64,000 bases of DNA from Heterohyrax brucei (Eukaryota; Chordata; Mammalia; Hyracoidea; Procaviidae), in NCBI GenBank assembly GCA_028571685.1, contig CM053166.1:64008111-64072110 (forward strand). Reading direction: 5' to 3'. Positions 10,641-21,059 of this stretch are shown here, piece by piece. The translations under genes were made by a program, and so were the position numbers. Under the pieces are notes generated by a model. The model did no database searches, had not been told where the DNA came from, and saw only the letters and a program-made list of their open reading frames with translations. The stretch's first letter is position 1; each line of letters begins with the position of its first letter.

Positions 10641-11080
10641 AGTTGAGAGAGAGCTGCAGCTATGGGTATTCCCCAGCAGGAAAACCTTCATATTTTCTCC
10701 ATATGAAAGTTTGATATTTGGCTTGGCCTCTATTCCAGAAACAGAGCATGTATGCCCAGCTCTTCATGGTGTCACTGTCTGCCACATCAGAGAAAAGCAC
10801 TAATACAAGGCCTACTAGGCACCCAGTGTGACTATTTCTGGTCCTCCTAATGACATTCATAATCCGTTAACAGCTGTGAAACTAAGACAAGTAGAAGACA
10901 CCTTCCAGGTTGCCCTGACCTCCAACTCAATTCTCTTGAGTTTGTCAAGAAGTGAAATTACTAGTTGGGTCTGTATATCCCTTTGATATGAACCCATCTG
11001 AACTAGACGGAAATTCTTTTGAGTTTTCAATATGAAGATGGAACCTATTCCTGGCCTCCAGTACAGTTTTCTCCACATTT
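10641..11080. other. Unclassified low-AT segment with overlapping open frames
   Basis: Less AT-rich than its surroundings. On the minus strand two adjacent open frames of 73 and 66 codons abut at 10857-10860. I recognise no domain, splice sites or homologue. It could be an old LTR, given its resemblance in style to LTR sequence (GTTAAGAGAAGTTGAGAGAG), or a decayed processed pseudogene. Confidence 0.3.
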
Positions 11081-12051
11081 TAAATTTTTGCAGTCACTTT
11101 AGTTGGGATTGTGGAGAGGTGGGGGGGTGTATCTAAATAGCAATTCTCAGGTTATAATTTCACTCAAAATTCTCACTTTTTCTTTCACTTCAATTTTTAA
11201 CAGACTTAAATCGGCATATCTTATTTTTACAAAACTCAGGTTATACAAATCTAATTTCATTTTAGCTTGCTAAACATAAGAGACAGTCAATAAAGGTAAG
11301 CTGAATAAATGAATGATAAAAAGACAAACTATAGATGGATTATCTCAAAGAAATTTTTATACTACAAAAACACTATCATCATAAAGCTAATAACTTACAC
11401 TCACTTTAAGAGGAAATTTGCCTATAAGCACTCATCACATTTATTTTTACTTGTCTGCTTCTTCTTAAGACCTGACTTTATCATGTATAAAAGGAGATGT
11501 GGTTAGAATGCCAGAATATTCTTCATGCACTTCATTACTAATTAACTGTATTACTGGTGCAAACCATTTAAACTCTGTTCACTGGTCAACCTTTCAGCAA
11601 AAACTGGAAAATCAATACTTGCTAATTACAGGATACTGTAGCACTATTTAAAGGATTAAGAAAATTGTCTATATATTACAGAGCTTTGGAGAGCAAACGA
11701 ATATACAAAAATATGTAATAATATATAAATGAATGCAGGATGCAAAGCTGGAAGCTCAAAAATACTGTCAAAACTACATCTAAAATAGTGTTTTTCACAT
11801 CTTTAAGGAGTTTATTTAGAAAGGCAATTAAAAATCACTTATAATACTAACAGGTTCAGATTCACTGCTCGAAATCAGACTTCCTAAAAAAAAAAATGAT
11901 ACTAGGACTAGGAAAAGGTCACCCTATACAAGGGAAACTACATTGCTAATCACTGAGCTGTATAAACTGAATAGAGAAAATTGACATATTTAATATGGAA
12001 AATTCAAAAGAAATAAACAGTATCTATAACATAATAAAGGGAAAACATTCA
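11081..12051. other. Unassigned intronic sequence
   Basis: AT-rich with no recognisable gene. Short A- and G-runs only. Confidence 0.45.
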
Positions 12052-12056
12052 GTAAA

Positions 12057-12569
12057 TGTTTTAGCTAGTGCTGTTCTAACAGAGTGGATGGTTTTAACAA
12101 AGAATAGTTTATTTTTACACAGTTCAGTAGGCTACCAGTCCAACTTCAGGATGCCTGCTCCAGGGACAGACTTTCCCTCTGTCAGCTCTGGAGCAAAGTT
12201 CTTGTGTTGTATCAGTCTTTGTTTATGGAACATCTTGGTACAGGAACCTCAGGTCTGAAAGACACGCTCTTCTCCTGGTGCTGCTTTCTTGATGGTATGA
12301 GGTTCCCAACTCCCTGTTTGCTTCCCTTTCTTTTTATCCCTTGTAGGATAAAAGGATAAAAGGTAGTACAAGCCACACTCCAGGGAAACTCCCTTTACAG
12401 TGAAGCACAGAGGTGACCTTAGGAAGGGACTTACAGTCCCACCCTAATCCTCTTTAACATATAGCATAGGAAAAATTACAAAATGCAGGGCAATCACACA
12501 ATACTGGTCATCACAATCCAGCCAAACTTCTACACATACTTTTTGCATGACACAATTCAATCCATGACA
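12057..12569 (-). repeat. 3' LTR of the MaLR-type element
   Basis: Begins on the minus strand with TGTCATGGATTGAATTGTG at 12569 and ends ...ACTAGCTAAAACA at 12057, the TG...CA termini of LTRs. It aligns along its length with 13667-14183, 16413-16938 and 49897-50450. Confidence 0.85.
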
Positions 12570-12592
12570 TTCTACCCCCTGGCCCCCCAAAA
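12570..12592 (-). promoter_or_regulatory. Polypurine tract of the LTR element
   Basis: Minus-strand TTTTGGGGGGCCAGGGGGTA immediately precedes the 3' LTR, the position of the plus-strand primer in retroelement reverse transcription. Confidence 0.6.
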
Positions 12593-13643
12593 GTCACATC
12601 TTTGAAACATGTAACACATTCACCCCATCATAGCAAATGTCATAGCAAAATCATGTTCATCTCATACCATACCAAAAGTCTTAAATCAGTTTCAGGTCCA
12701 AAATGCAAAAAAAATTCTCTATATCTGTAAAATCAAGAATACAAGCTGTTTCCAAAGGTACAGCATCAGAATAAGCACAAGTTAGACATTCCATTACAAA
12801 TAGAGAAGGAAGGCAAAACAGGCAGCAAGTCAGCAGAACTCATTATATTAGCCCTCAAAACATTAAAAATAATCCTCCTTTCTCTGAGACATTTTACACA
12901 CTAGCTTTGCCCTCCAGACTCTAGGTATAGGCCACACTCTCTGGACTCTGAGTGGAGACCCCCAGGCCTGTACTATAACTCTGCCTTCTAGGCCCACCAG
13001 GACAGCAGCTCTGCCCCCTAGGCTTTAGGTGCACCCTAAGCCCAATTCAGTGGCAATTCCACTGTTACAAACACAGGAAGCCATGGTTCCACCCCCTTTA
13101 AGCCCCTGAGGTTATGGCCATACCTTTGAGACAGAGGCAGCCCAGCTTTTCATACTCAGCTTCTGCTTCTGACAGCCTCATAGCCCAGGTCTCAGGCCCA
13201 CATCTGCCCTGCTGGGGAAAATGTTCCAAAGCTCTATAGCTCCACTGATTTAAGTGCCCAGAGACACATCACTCTGCCAGGAAGCTTCCTACACACAGGC
13301 ATTCAGCTCTCATGCTCCATGAGTCAGCTCCAGTGCTGTCTCACGCCTGAGTGCCACAGGCACTCAGCTCTCTCACTCTGTGGGTCAGCAAGTCTAGCTT
13401 CACCAATGAAAGTGCTGGGAGGCATCCTACTCTGCCAGGAAGCTTCCTGCAGACAGGCACTCAGGTCTCATGCTTCATGGGTCAGCTCCAGTGTTGTCTC
13501 ATGCTAGTCTGGTTCTGCTGCTGTTGTTTCTCAGCATCTGCACCTTCTTTGGTGTCAACAGTTCTCCTTGGTTCCTTCTGAGTCTTCTGCCCACTCACAG
13601 CTTTAAAATTGCTTCCAAACTGCAGGAATCTGTTAGAGCAGCA

Positions 13644-13661
13644 CCCCACCTCCTGGTACCA
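13644..13661 (-). promoter_or_regulatory. tRNA-Leu-like primer binding site
   Basis: Minus-strand TGGTACCAGGAGGTGGGG lies a few bases inside the 5' LTR. ERVL/MaLR elements typically use a leucine tRNA, whose 3' end is complementary to a sequence of this form. One extra G relative to the expected TGGTACCAGGAGTGGGG. Confidence 0.65.
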
Positions 13662-13666
13662 AATTC

Positions 13667-14183
13667 TGTTTTGGTCATCTGGTACTGCTCTAACAGAAAT
13701 GCCACACAGTGGGTGGTTTTAACAAAGGAAGGTTTATTCTTACACAGTCTGGTAGGCTACAAGTCCAAATTTGTAGAGTCCACTCCAGGAGAAGGCTTTT
13801 GCTCTTTGTCAGCTCTGGAGGAAAATCCTTGTGTTGCATCAGTCTTTGGTCAAGGAGCATCTTGGCACAGGAACCTCAGGTCTGAAGGATGCACTCTTCT
13901 CCCAGTGCTGCTTTCATGATGGTATGAGGTTCCAGACTCTCTACTTGTTTCCCTTTCCTTTTATCCCTTGTAGGATAAAAGGTGGTACAAGCCACACTCC
14001 AGGGAAACTTCCTTTATAGTGAAGGGTTGAATAACCTTAGGAAGAGATTTACAGTCCTACCCTAATGCTCTTTAACATACAGCACAGGAAAATCACAAAA
14101 TGGAGGGCAATCACACAATACTGGTAATCACACCCAGCTAAATTTCTATACATATTTGAGGGGGCATAATTCAATTAATCATA
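13667..14183 (-). repeat. 5' LTR of the MaLR-type element
   Basis: Paired with the LTR at 12057-12569. Its outer end (near 14172-14183) is mutated to CAATTAATCATA against CAATCCATGACA in the partner, but the adjoining GTAAA duplication fixes the border. Confidence 0.85.
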
Positions 14184-14188
14184 GTAAA

Positions 14189-14869
14189 TTACCTAGAAAT
14201 ACATATATGTATTTCTACATCATATATCTATGTACCCGTATATATATATCAGAGTGAATAATATGAAAAATACTCCTTCATGTGATTATTTTGATAATTA
14301 TCTATTTTAGAAGGCTAGATTCCACCTGAAAGAGACAGAAGAAAGATACTTACATAAAATACCCTCTATGGTCTCTGCCAATCCGAAGATTTTATTCTAT
14401 GATTCAAGTAACTACTTAATCAACTGGAACCCCTTTTACAGTACATAGGCCCCAAAGTATTTTATTTACTTTCCACAAGTATATCAACAGGAGAGATCAA
14501 AAAACAGATACTGAACACTGAAAAGTCTCCTTTTATCAAGGCAAAGTAACACAAACCAACACAATTACAGAACATCATCAATGTTCTGTGTAGTGGGTAC
14601 ATACTCAGTAAGACAATCTCTCCAGCTAGAAGGATCACACAGTCAGGTAAGGGGGATACGACTATATGCAACTAACTGTACAATAGGCAATGACACTTCC
14701 GAATAATCGTAATGCATTAGTGATAAAACTGAAAGCCATTAAGAAAGATGCAATAACATTTCTTAAAAGCCACTCCATATACACTGCAGAGTGCCTGTTA
14801 CACATCAGACACTATGCCAGGCTTCAAGAATTCAAAGATAAATAAAAATTGTGACGATTGTTTAAGTAC
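14189..14869. other. Unassigned intronic sequence
   Basis: Contains a short TATA-rich stretch (14200-14250). No gene or named repeat. Confidence 0.45.
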
Positions 14870-15095
14870 TTACAATGGGTTTAGCAATGTATTAAGTGTT
14901 TTTATACCATTTATCTCATTCATCCTTCACAAGTCTCCTATAAATTAGGTAATACTGTGATATTCAATTTACATAAGAAATCAAGGTTTAAGAAGTTAAG
15001 TAATTTATCCAAGGTAATAGAATAGGACAGCTGAGATGAGAAGTCAAGTTGCCTGGGTTCAGAGGCCATAAGCTTAACCAATTATCCCCTAGCTG
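14870..15095 (+). repeat. MIR SINE
   Basis: Typical MIR core: TTTATCTCATTCATCCTTCACAAG, then an AATTTACATAAGAAATCAAGG and GTTAAGTAATTTATCCAAGG block, then a CAAGTTGCCTGGGTTCAGAGG-like end. Confidence 0.7.
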
Positions 15096-15150
15096 CCACA
15101 AAATCCAGCCACACTCCAGCTCAGTGGAGAGGATAAGAGAAAGAGTAATG

Positions 15151-15409
15151 CAGTTATTCTATTTTTTTTTAATTATGATTGAATGAAAATGTACATTCCC
15201 ATATAAATTCACATGCTCACCTATATGCAGCTCCCACTGCTCTTCCTGTCTGGTGACAGCACACTCCACTTCTCTGCTCCATACATGTCCTATCCTCCCA
15301 ACAGTCTCCTATCCCCTCCTCTCCACCCACTCCCCTTCCTCCAGGAAGAAGTCAGCAGGATGACATCCTATTGATGCACAGAACCATAAAATTCCCACCA
15401 GTTATTCTA
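15151..15409 (-). mobile_element. LINE-1 3' end, 5'-truncated, with 11-bp target duplication
   Basis: CAGTTATTCTA occurs at 15151-15161 and 15399-15409. Between them (15162-15398) the minus strand is the last 230 bp of the lineage L1 3' UTR, closely matching 28977-29208, 44650-44880 and 52580-52810. It ends in a short A-rich tail (T-run at 15162-15170). Confidence 0.9.
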
Positions 15410-16412
15410 ACAGAGGTATAAAAATGCCGCAGGATAACAAGGATATCCAGACCTATCCAAAAGAATCAAGAAGGTATCACAGCAGAGGTGACATTTGAAA
15501 TCGGTCTTCAAGGTCAAGAGACTGAGAATGAACCATACATGTGGACAAGTGGGGAAGGGCATTCTCAGCAGAGAGAACAGCATGTGCAAAGTTACAGGAA
15601 CATACAGTCTGTGCGACCCTGCATGTCTTTCTGTGTGACTGACAGCTGAGTGGAGAAGGGACTGCAGAAGAAAATGAGACAAAAATGAGCAAAAGCCAAA
15701 AGATATATGGCCATTCAGGCCATGCAGAGAAGTCAAAGAATTCTAAACATTTTCAAAAGTCAACTCTTCGGCAGAGTAGGCCATCTAGAAAGGAAATCAA
15801 ATTGAAAGCAGGGATGCCATCTAAAAGGCAGGAGAAAAAGGATGAACTAGGACAGCACATGAATGGAAGTGACATTTCAGAGGGAGATGATAGAGGACCC
15901 AGATTAAATGATTGGTGATAAAGTGGGTATGATAGTGATTCTTTCACTTAAACATAAACAAAACAACTTAACGAGTTAGATATAACTCAAATAAAGGCCA
16001 TTGGGGCCCAGTTTCAGCACAGGAATATATTCAAAGAAATAGCCCAAAAATGAATAACAAATGAAAAGTCATCTCATCTTTATTTACACCTCTGAATAAA
16101 CTCTGAAGGTGATCCAGCTTATGCTTCACATCTATGCTTCCCACAAAAGGCCTTCCCTTGCTTTTCCACTTCTCATAAATCTCATACTTCTTAGTCCTCA
16201 GCTTCTATGAACTTCTCCCAGATACTGTACACACATTCTTTATTATGACACCATTTTGGCATTTCTTATTCTTTTTTAGTTTCCTTTCTGCTTAGCTCTT
16301 TACTTGGATTCAAAAAACAAAAGAATGTAAAGTCCAAGAACAGCTGTCTCTGCTTTCCTTCTTCTTCCTCTCTTTCTGTTATTACTCTCTCCCATTTCTC
16401 CTTCTGTCTTCC
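15410..16412. other. Intronic sequence with an ancient-repeat-like part
   Basis: 15480-15600 (GTGACATTTGAAATCGGTCT ... GGGAAGGGCATTCTCAGCAG ... AACAGCATGTGCAAAG) has the wording of a widespread ancient mammalian repeat whose name I am not sure of. The rest is unassigned. The 109-codon minus-strand frame over this part is not a credible gene. Confidence 0.4.
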
Positions 16413-16943
16413 TGTTATGGTCATCTGGTACTGCTCTAACAGAAATTCAACAAAGTAGATGGCTTCAAAAAGAGTAATGTTTATTCTTACACAGTCCGGT
16501 AGACTACAAGTGCAAATTCAGGGTGTCTGCTCCCGGAGAAGGCTTTCCCTCTGTCATCCGTAGAGGAAAGCCTTTGGGTTGCATCAGTCTTTGGTTGGGG
16601 AGCATCTTAGTGCAGGAATCTCAGGTTTGAAGGACATGGTCTACTCCTCATGCTCCTTTCATGATGGTGTGAGGTGCCTGCTCTCTGCTTGGTTCCCTTT
16701 CCTTTTATCTCTTGTATGGTAAAAGGACAAAAGGTGGTGCAACCCACACTTCAGGGAAATTCCCTTTACAATGGAGCATTGAGTAATCTTAGGAAGGGAT
16801 TTACAGTCACACCCTAATCTTCTTTAACATACAGCATAGGAAAATCACCAAATGGAGGGCAATCACACAATACTGGTAATCACAACCCAGCCAAATTTCT
16901 GTACATATTTTTTGGGGGACACAGTTCAATTCATGACACTTCC
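16408..16943 (-). mobile_element. MaLR/ERVL-type solo LTR with perfect 5-bp duplication
   Basis: LTR 16413-16938 is flanked by CTTCC at 16408-16412 and 16939-16943. On the minus strand it starts TGTCATGAATTGAACTGTG and ends GACCATAACA. No internal region remains, as expected after LTR-LTR recombination. Confidence 0.9.
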
Positions 16944-17884
16944 CTTTCCCTTACCCTACATCCCTTAAAGCCTGAGAATCCTACTGAAAAATTAGAAATG
17001 TCTTGAAAGGATGCATGACGGGAAAGAGTGAGCAGACAAAATTGTGTTCAGTCGGCAGGGCACAGGGCAGAGGAAAAAGTTGATAGCACACATTAATAAT
17101 ACTATCCCCATTTAATAAAGCTGACTGTAAAAGTAGACTGTAATTTAAAAAAAAGTTTTTTATATTTTATTTATTCTTGATGCCCAAATATATGGTCAAC
17201 AATAACTGCTCTGAAATACTAGATGAAAAAAATTAACAAGTAGAACCAAAGAGGGAGAGAATAAAGTACAATCAAAACTGATTTGAGGTTTTAAGCCAAA
17301 AGGGGAGAAAGAATATGGTAGATTGCAAAGAAAATAGAATTTTTATTAAACATAAGAGGAACTACATGAAGTTTCTAGAACCTAGATGATCACGGTATAA
17401 AATCTGCAAGTATAAGAATAAAAGGAATATAAATACAATTTTAGTAGTCTACTACTGTGTGCTTAGAATAGTGAAAAAATAATAATACATGGTGGTTATT
17501 TATCACCTGAAAGACAACTGACTGAATTTGTTAAAATGAAAGATACATCATAAATCTCTCATTTAAATAACAGAAGACTTTTTTAAACTACCCTAATAGC
17601 ACATAAATAGTACACTGGGAACAACTGGGTAGACTAATGCATTGATAGCTTAAAGGCTGCTTTCTAGAATTGACTGGTTTCAGTGCTGACATCTCCAAAC
17701 TTACCCTTCTACAATATATCAGAATTCATGTCCCCAAAGAAGCAAGAATCTCATAGCACAGCTGTGATGACTCAAACATTCCTAGCTGATGCTTAGCTTG
17801 CTCTGGGAACACTGTCCCTCTTCCACCCACCTCACTTAAGGAAATGAGTCAAGATTTTTGCCAAGGATGAGAATTAACTTTTCA
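16944..17884. other. Unassigned intronic sequence
   Basis: AT-rich. No gene or named repeat recognised. Confidence 0.45.
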
Positions 17885-18085
17885 TAATTATGAGATGAGC
17901 ACTTGACCTGCATTATTCATTTGATGCTCACAGCAACTACAAATAGGTTTTGTTACACCTACTTTACAAAAGAGGGAACTGAGATCAAGACAGGTTAAAA
18001 ACATGCCCGAGATGAAACAGGTAGTAAAGGATAAATCTAGGTTTCAGACCCCAACTTGTCTGACTGAAAAGCTTTGCTCTCTCTA
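17885..18085 (+). repeat. MIR SINE
   Basis: Pattern CATTATTCATTTGATGCTCA ... TACTTTACAAAAGAGGGAAC ... GATGAAACAGGTAGTAAAGG ... GGTTTCAGACC is typical of MIR. Confidence 0.7.
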
Positions 18086-18214
18086 TTACACTAAAGAGCT
18101 TCCCATCATTGTGTGTTGCAGGAGGGCTGTCACAGAGTTAATTTCAAATAATGCCCTGTTTGGGGAGACATACGCAACCTGGGTCTAACCCTAGAACTAA
18201 AGGGAAGAGAAAAG

Positions 18215-18238
18215 ACGACGATGATGATGATGATGGTG
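18215..18238 (+). repeat. GAC/GAT trinucleotide microsatellite
   Basis: GACGACGATGATGATGATGATGG, a short interrupted trinucleotide array. Confidence 0.85.
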
Positions 18239-18949
18239 CTTACACTCTCCTTAGAAGAGAAGTCAGCAACTACAAAGCCTGAAACTGAGGAAAATCAAAC
18301 AGGGAAAGGAAAGAAAAATTAAAGAGGACCCTTGTGATGGAAGATGAATAAAAATGAATGAGAGGAAAATAAGGATGAAGAGACAGAAATCCAAAACAAA
18401 GAGGAAAGGAAATACAAAAAAAGCTGAAAAGAATAGAAGAGACAAGGAGGTTGAGAGAAATGAGTTGAAAGAAATGGAAATAGAACAACACTGAAAAAAG
18501 AATGGTGGCTAAAGTATTTCTGCCCTCCCTGCCATCTCTTCACTTCTGATACCCTGGAATGATTAACCATATATATCTGATAAAAGGTTTACGATAATGA
18601 TGTGTCCCTGAAGCATACTCGTTATTGAAAGAACTATTACCAGACTAAACACTACAATGAATTCCATGCTCAGAATAGGTGTTTAAATAGAAGAGCATAG
18701 TTAACAAAAGTAGAAAGGTACACACAATTCTAACATTTTAAAGTATTTAAAAACTTCTGAAAATGGCTGGAAGAATCATTTTTAGGAAAAAATAGAACCA
18801 GCATGTTTAAAAATAAAGGGATATGAATTTAGGATACTAAAAATGATTACACAAATACCCAGAGATCTATCATGGTGGATTATTACATGGATTTGCTACA
18901 TTTTGTTTATATATACATTATCAAAGATGTACCTGTAATCTTAAGTCTC
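18239..18949. other. Purine-rich then unassigned intronic sequence
   Basis: 18290-18490 is strongly purine-rich on the plus strand (GGAAAGGAAAGAAAAATTAAAG and similar), which creates three overlapping minus-strand frames rich in F, S and L. These are composition artefacts. The rest is unassigned. Confidence 0.5.
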
Positions 18950-19505
18950 AAACAGTAACCTGGACTCCAGAGAGGACACACTGTAAGATTCTACTTACAT
19001 GAAGCTCAAGAATAGGCAAAATTAATCTTTCTGATACATATCTGATAGATAGTCTAGATTGTGTTTATGATGGTAGTTACACAAATGCATAGGTTTTCAG
19101 AATTTATCCAACTGTATGCTTAAAATTGGTACATATGTAAATTATACCTCATTAAGGTTAATTTAAAAAACAAGATTTACCTCAGGAAAGTCAATTAAGA
19201 GTCAACAACTCACTTAAAAACTGGGCAAAGAACTTAAATAGCCAGTTGCTCAAAGAAGATACACAAATGGATGACAAGCACATGAAACCAATGCTCAATA
19301 TCATTAGTCATTAGGGAAATGCAAATCAGAAGCACAAGGGACACTGCTTACCACCCACTAGGAGGGCTATAATAAAAAAAGAACTGGAAAATAACAAGTA
19401 TTAGTAAGACTGTGGAGAAACTGGAACCCTGCTAGGAATGTAAAATGGTACAGCCACTGCAAACAAGTTTGGTGGTTTCTTCAAAAAGTTAAACATAGAG
19501 TGGCA

Positions 19506-19535
19506 ATGTTGTTGTTGCTAGTTGCCATTAGATAA
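19506..19535 (-). repeat. Short RTE/AfroSINE 3' fragment with AAC tail
   Basis: GTTGTTGTTGCTAGTTGCCA is the complement of the GGCAACTAGCAACAACAAC ending of long-form AfroSINE/RTE elements. About 30 bp, lying inside an L1M segment. No clear duplication. Confidence 0.55.
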
Positions 19536-19787
19536 TTCCATTCCTAGATACGTACCCAAAAGAAGTGAAAATAAGTAATTCAAACAAATACTTGTACTCA
19601 CATGTTCACAGTAACCCTATTTACAATCACTAAAGGGTACAAACAACCCAAATTTTCATCAGGGAATGAACAGATAAGCAATGTGGTGTATACATACAAT
19701 GGAATATTACTTGGCCATAAAAAATGAATTACTGAAACATACTACAATATGAATGAATCTCCAAAATATTCTGTCAAGTAAAAGCAG

Positions 19788-19846
19788 TCATAAACAAGAG
19801 CCAGCCAAGCCAAGTGTGTTGAGTCGGATCCGTCTCATGACAAGAG
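19788..19846 (-). repeat. Micro-insertion of TTGGC-tailed SINE 3' end, with imperfect 12-13 bp duplication
   Basis: TCATAAACAAGAG (19788-19800) and TCATGACAAGAG (19835-19846) flank 34 bp (19801-19834). On the minus strand that reads GACGGATCCGACTCAACACA then CTTGGCTTGGCTGG. It interrupts an L1M 3' UTR. Confidence 0.75.
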
Positions 19847-21059
19847 GCCACATAGTATGATTCCACTTACATGAAATATCTAAAATAGGTAAATCCATAA
19901 ATACAGAAGACAGGATCCATAAACGTGGTAGTTGCCGGGCCTAAAGAGATGCGGTATGAATGCTTAATGAGCATGAGATTTCTTTTAGGGTGATGAATAT
20001 ATTTTGGAACTAGACAGAGGTAGCGGTTGCACAACACTGTGGATGTACTAAATGCCACTGAGTTGTATACTTAAAAATGGTGAATTTCATGTGAATGTCA
20101 CTTCAATTTAAAAACAAAAAGTGAAAGCTCAAACAGTACAGTCCTAAAAAAATACAGCTATTTTGTATTCTGTTTATGATGATGGCTATGAGAAATCTAT
20201 ACATGTGATAAAATTTTGTAGAACTATGTACATATATATACATATAAAAACTGGTGAAATCCAAATAAGATCTATAATTAGCATAACTGCACCAATATGG
20301 ATTTCCTGATTTTGATAATGAACTACAGTTATGTAATATGTTATCATTGCAGGAAGCTCAGTGAAGAGTACATAGGACCTCTGTACTATCTTTGAAACAT
20401 CTTGGGAGTCTAAAATTATTTCAAAAATAAAATGTTAAAAACACTAAAAGAAAAAGAACACAGACTACATAGCCAGTATCTGTACTATCATCCACCGTAA
20501 GTGTTACAAAACGGGAAGTTTACCACAGAGTTCTGCAAATACAAAATCAAAGAAGGTAAATAATACATATATATTTTATTAATTTCACAAGCATTTTTTT
20601 AATTACAATAAAAGAACAAAATTTCTAACATCTATAAATTAACTCATCTACGATAAACTCTCAGCCCCCACCCACCCACATAGCCAACAGTCATTTTCTT
20701 CTATGGATAATTCTCTTGTTAAGTCTTTATAACAGGGGTCTTATACAAAATTTGTCCTTTTGACACTGATTGATTTCACTCAGCATGATCTCTTCCAAAT
20801 GAGACTATGAGACGTTTTCTAAAATTGTCGTTGTTTCTTTATCATAGCATAGTGTTCCATTGAGTATATGTACCATAGTTTGCTCATTCATTCACCTGTT
20901 GATGGACATCGGAGTTGATTCCAACTTTTTGCTATTGTGGACTGTGCTGCAACAAGCATTTGTGTACATGTATCTATTTGTGTGATAACCCTTGTTTCTG
21001 AAGGATAAATTCCGAGCAGTGGAATTACAGGATCAAATGGTATATCTATCTCTAGCTTT

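Larger units (their letters stand above)
12570..13666 (-). mobile_element. Internal region of the MaLR-type element
   Basis: No intact gag or pol is visible. The region includes two diverged copies of a segment with GCCAGGAAGCTTCCT followed by CAGGCA and CTCATGC (13276-13345 and 13434-13505), suggesting an internal duplication. It matches the usual MaLR pattern of a short, essentially non-coding interior. Confidence 0.7.
12052..14188 (-). mobile_element. Complete MaLR/ERVL-type LTR retroelement (LTR-internal-LTR)
   Basis: Two LTRs of the same family bracket 12570-13666. The whole element (12057-14183) is flanked by the 5-bp duplication GTAAA at 12052-12056 and 14184-14188, the size expected for ERVL-class integration. 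Orientation is minus. A leucine-tRNA-like primer binding site adjoins the 5' LTR and a purine-rich tract adjoins the 3' LTR. The internal part is only about 1.1 kb and has no long reading frame, so it is non-autonomous, as THE1/MST-type MaLRs are. Confidence 0.88.
18950..20440 (+). mobile_element. Old LINE-1 (L1M-type) 3' regions
   Basis: 19210-19790 follows L1M ORF2 C-terminal and 3' UTR wording: GGCAAAGAACTTAAATAGCC, GGGAAATGCAAATCAGAAGC, GTAAAATGGTACAGCCACTG, TACAATGGAATATTACTTGG. 18960-19160 and 20020-20440 resemble L1 3' UTR ends (AAATTGGTACATATGTAAAT, TGTACTAAATGCCACTGAG). Probably more than one copy. Two short SINE-like insertions interrupt it. Confidence 0.65.

Noticed and set aside
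10713-10730. TATTTGGCTTGGCCTC, resembling the micro-insertion tail
   Set aside because: Only two tail-like units, no core sequence and no flanking duplication; chance is likely.
13470-13919. 149-codon plus-strand open frame
   Set aside because: Antisense to the LTR element interior and 5' LTR; no known product.
15407-15736. 109-codon minus-strand open frame
   Set aside because: No domain, no splice support, and it lies in sequence with the style of an ancient repeat.
18263-18570. Three nested minus-strand frames rich in F, L and S resembling a membrane protein
   Set aside because: Produced by a purine-rich tract on the plus strand; no start context and no homologue.
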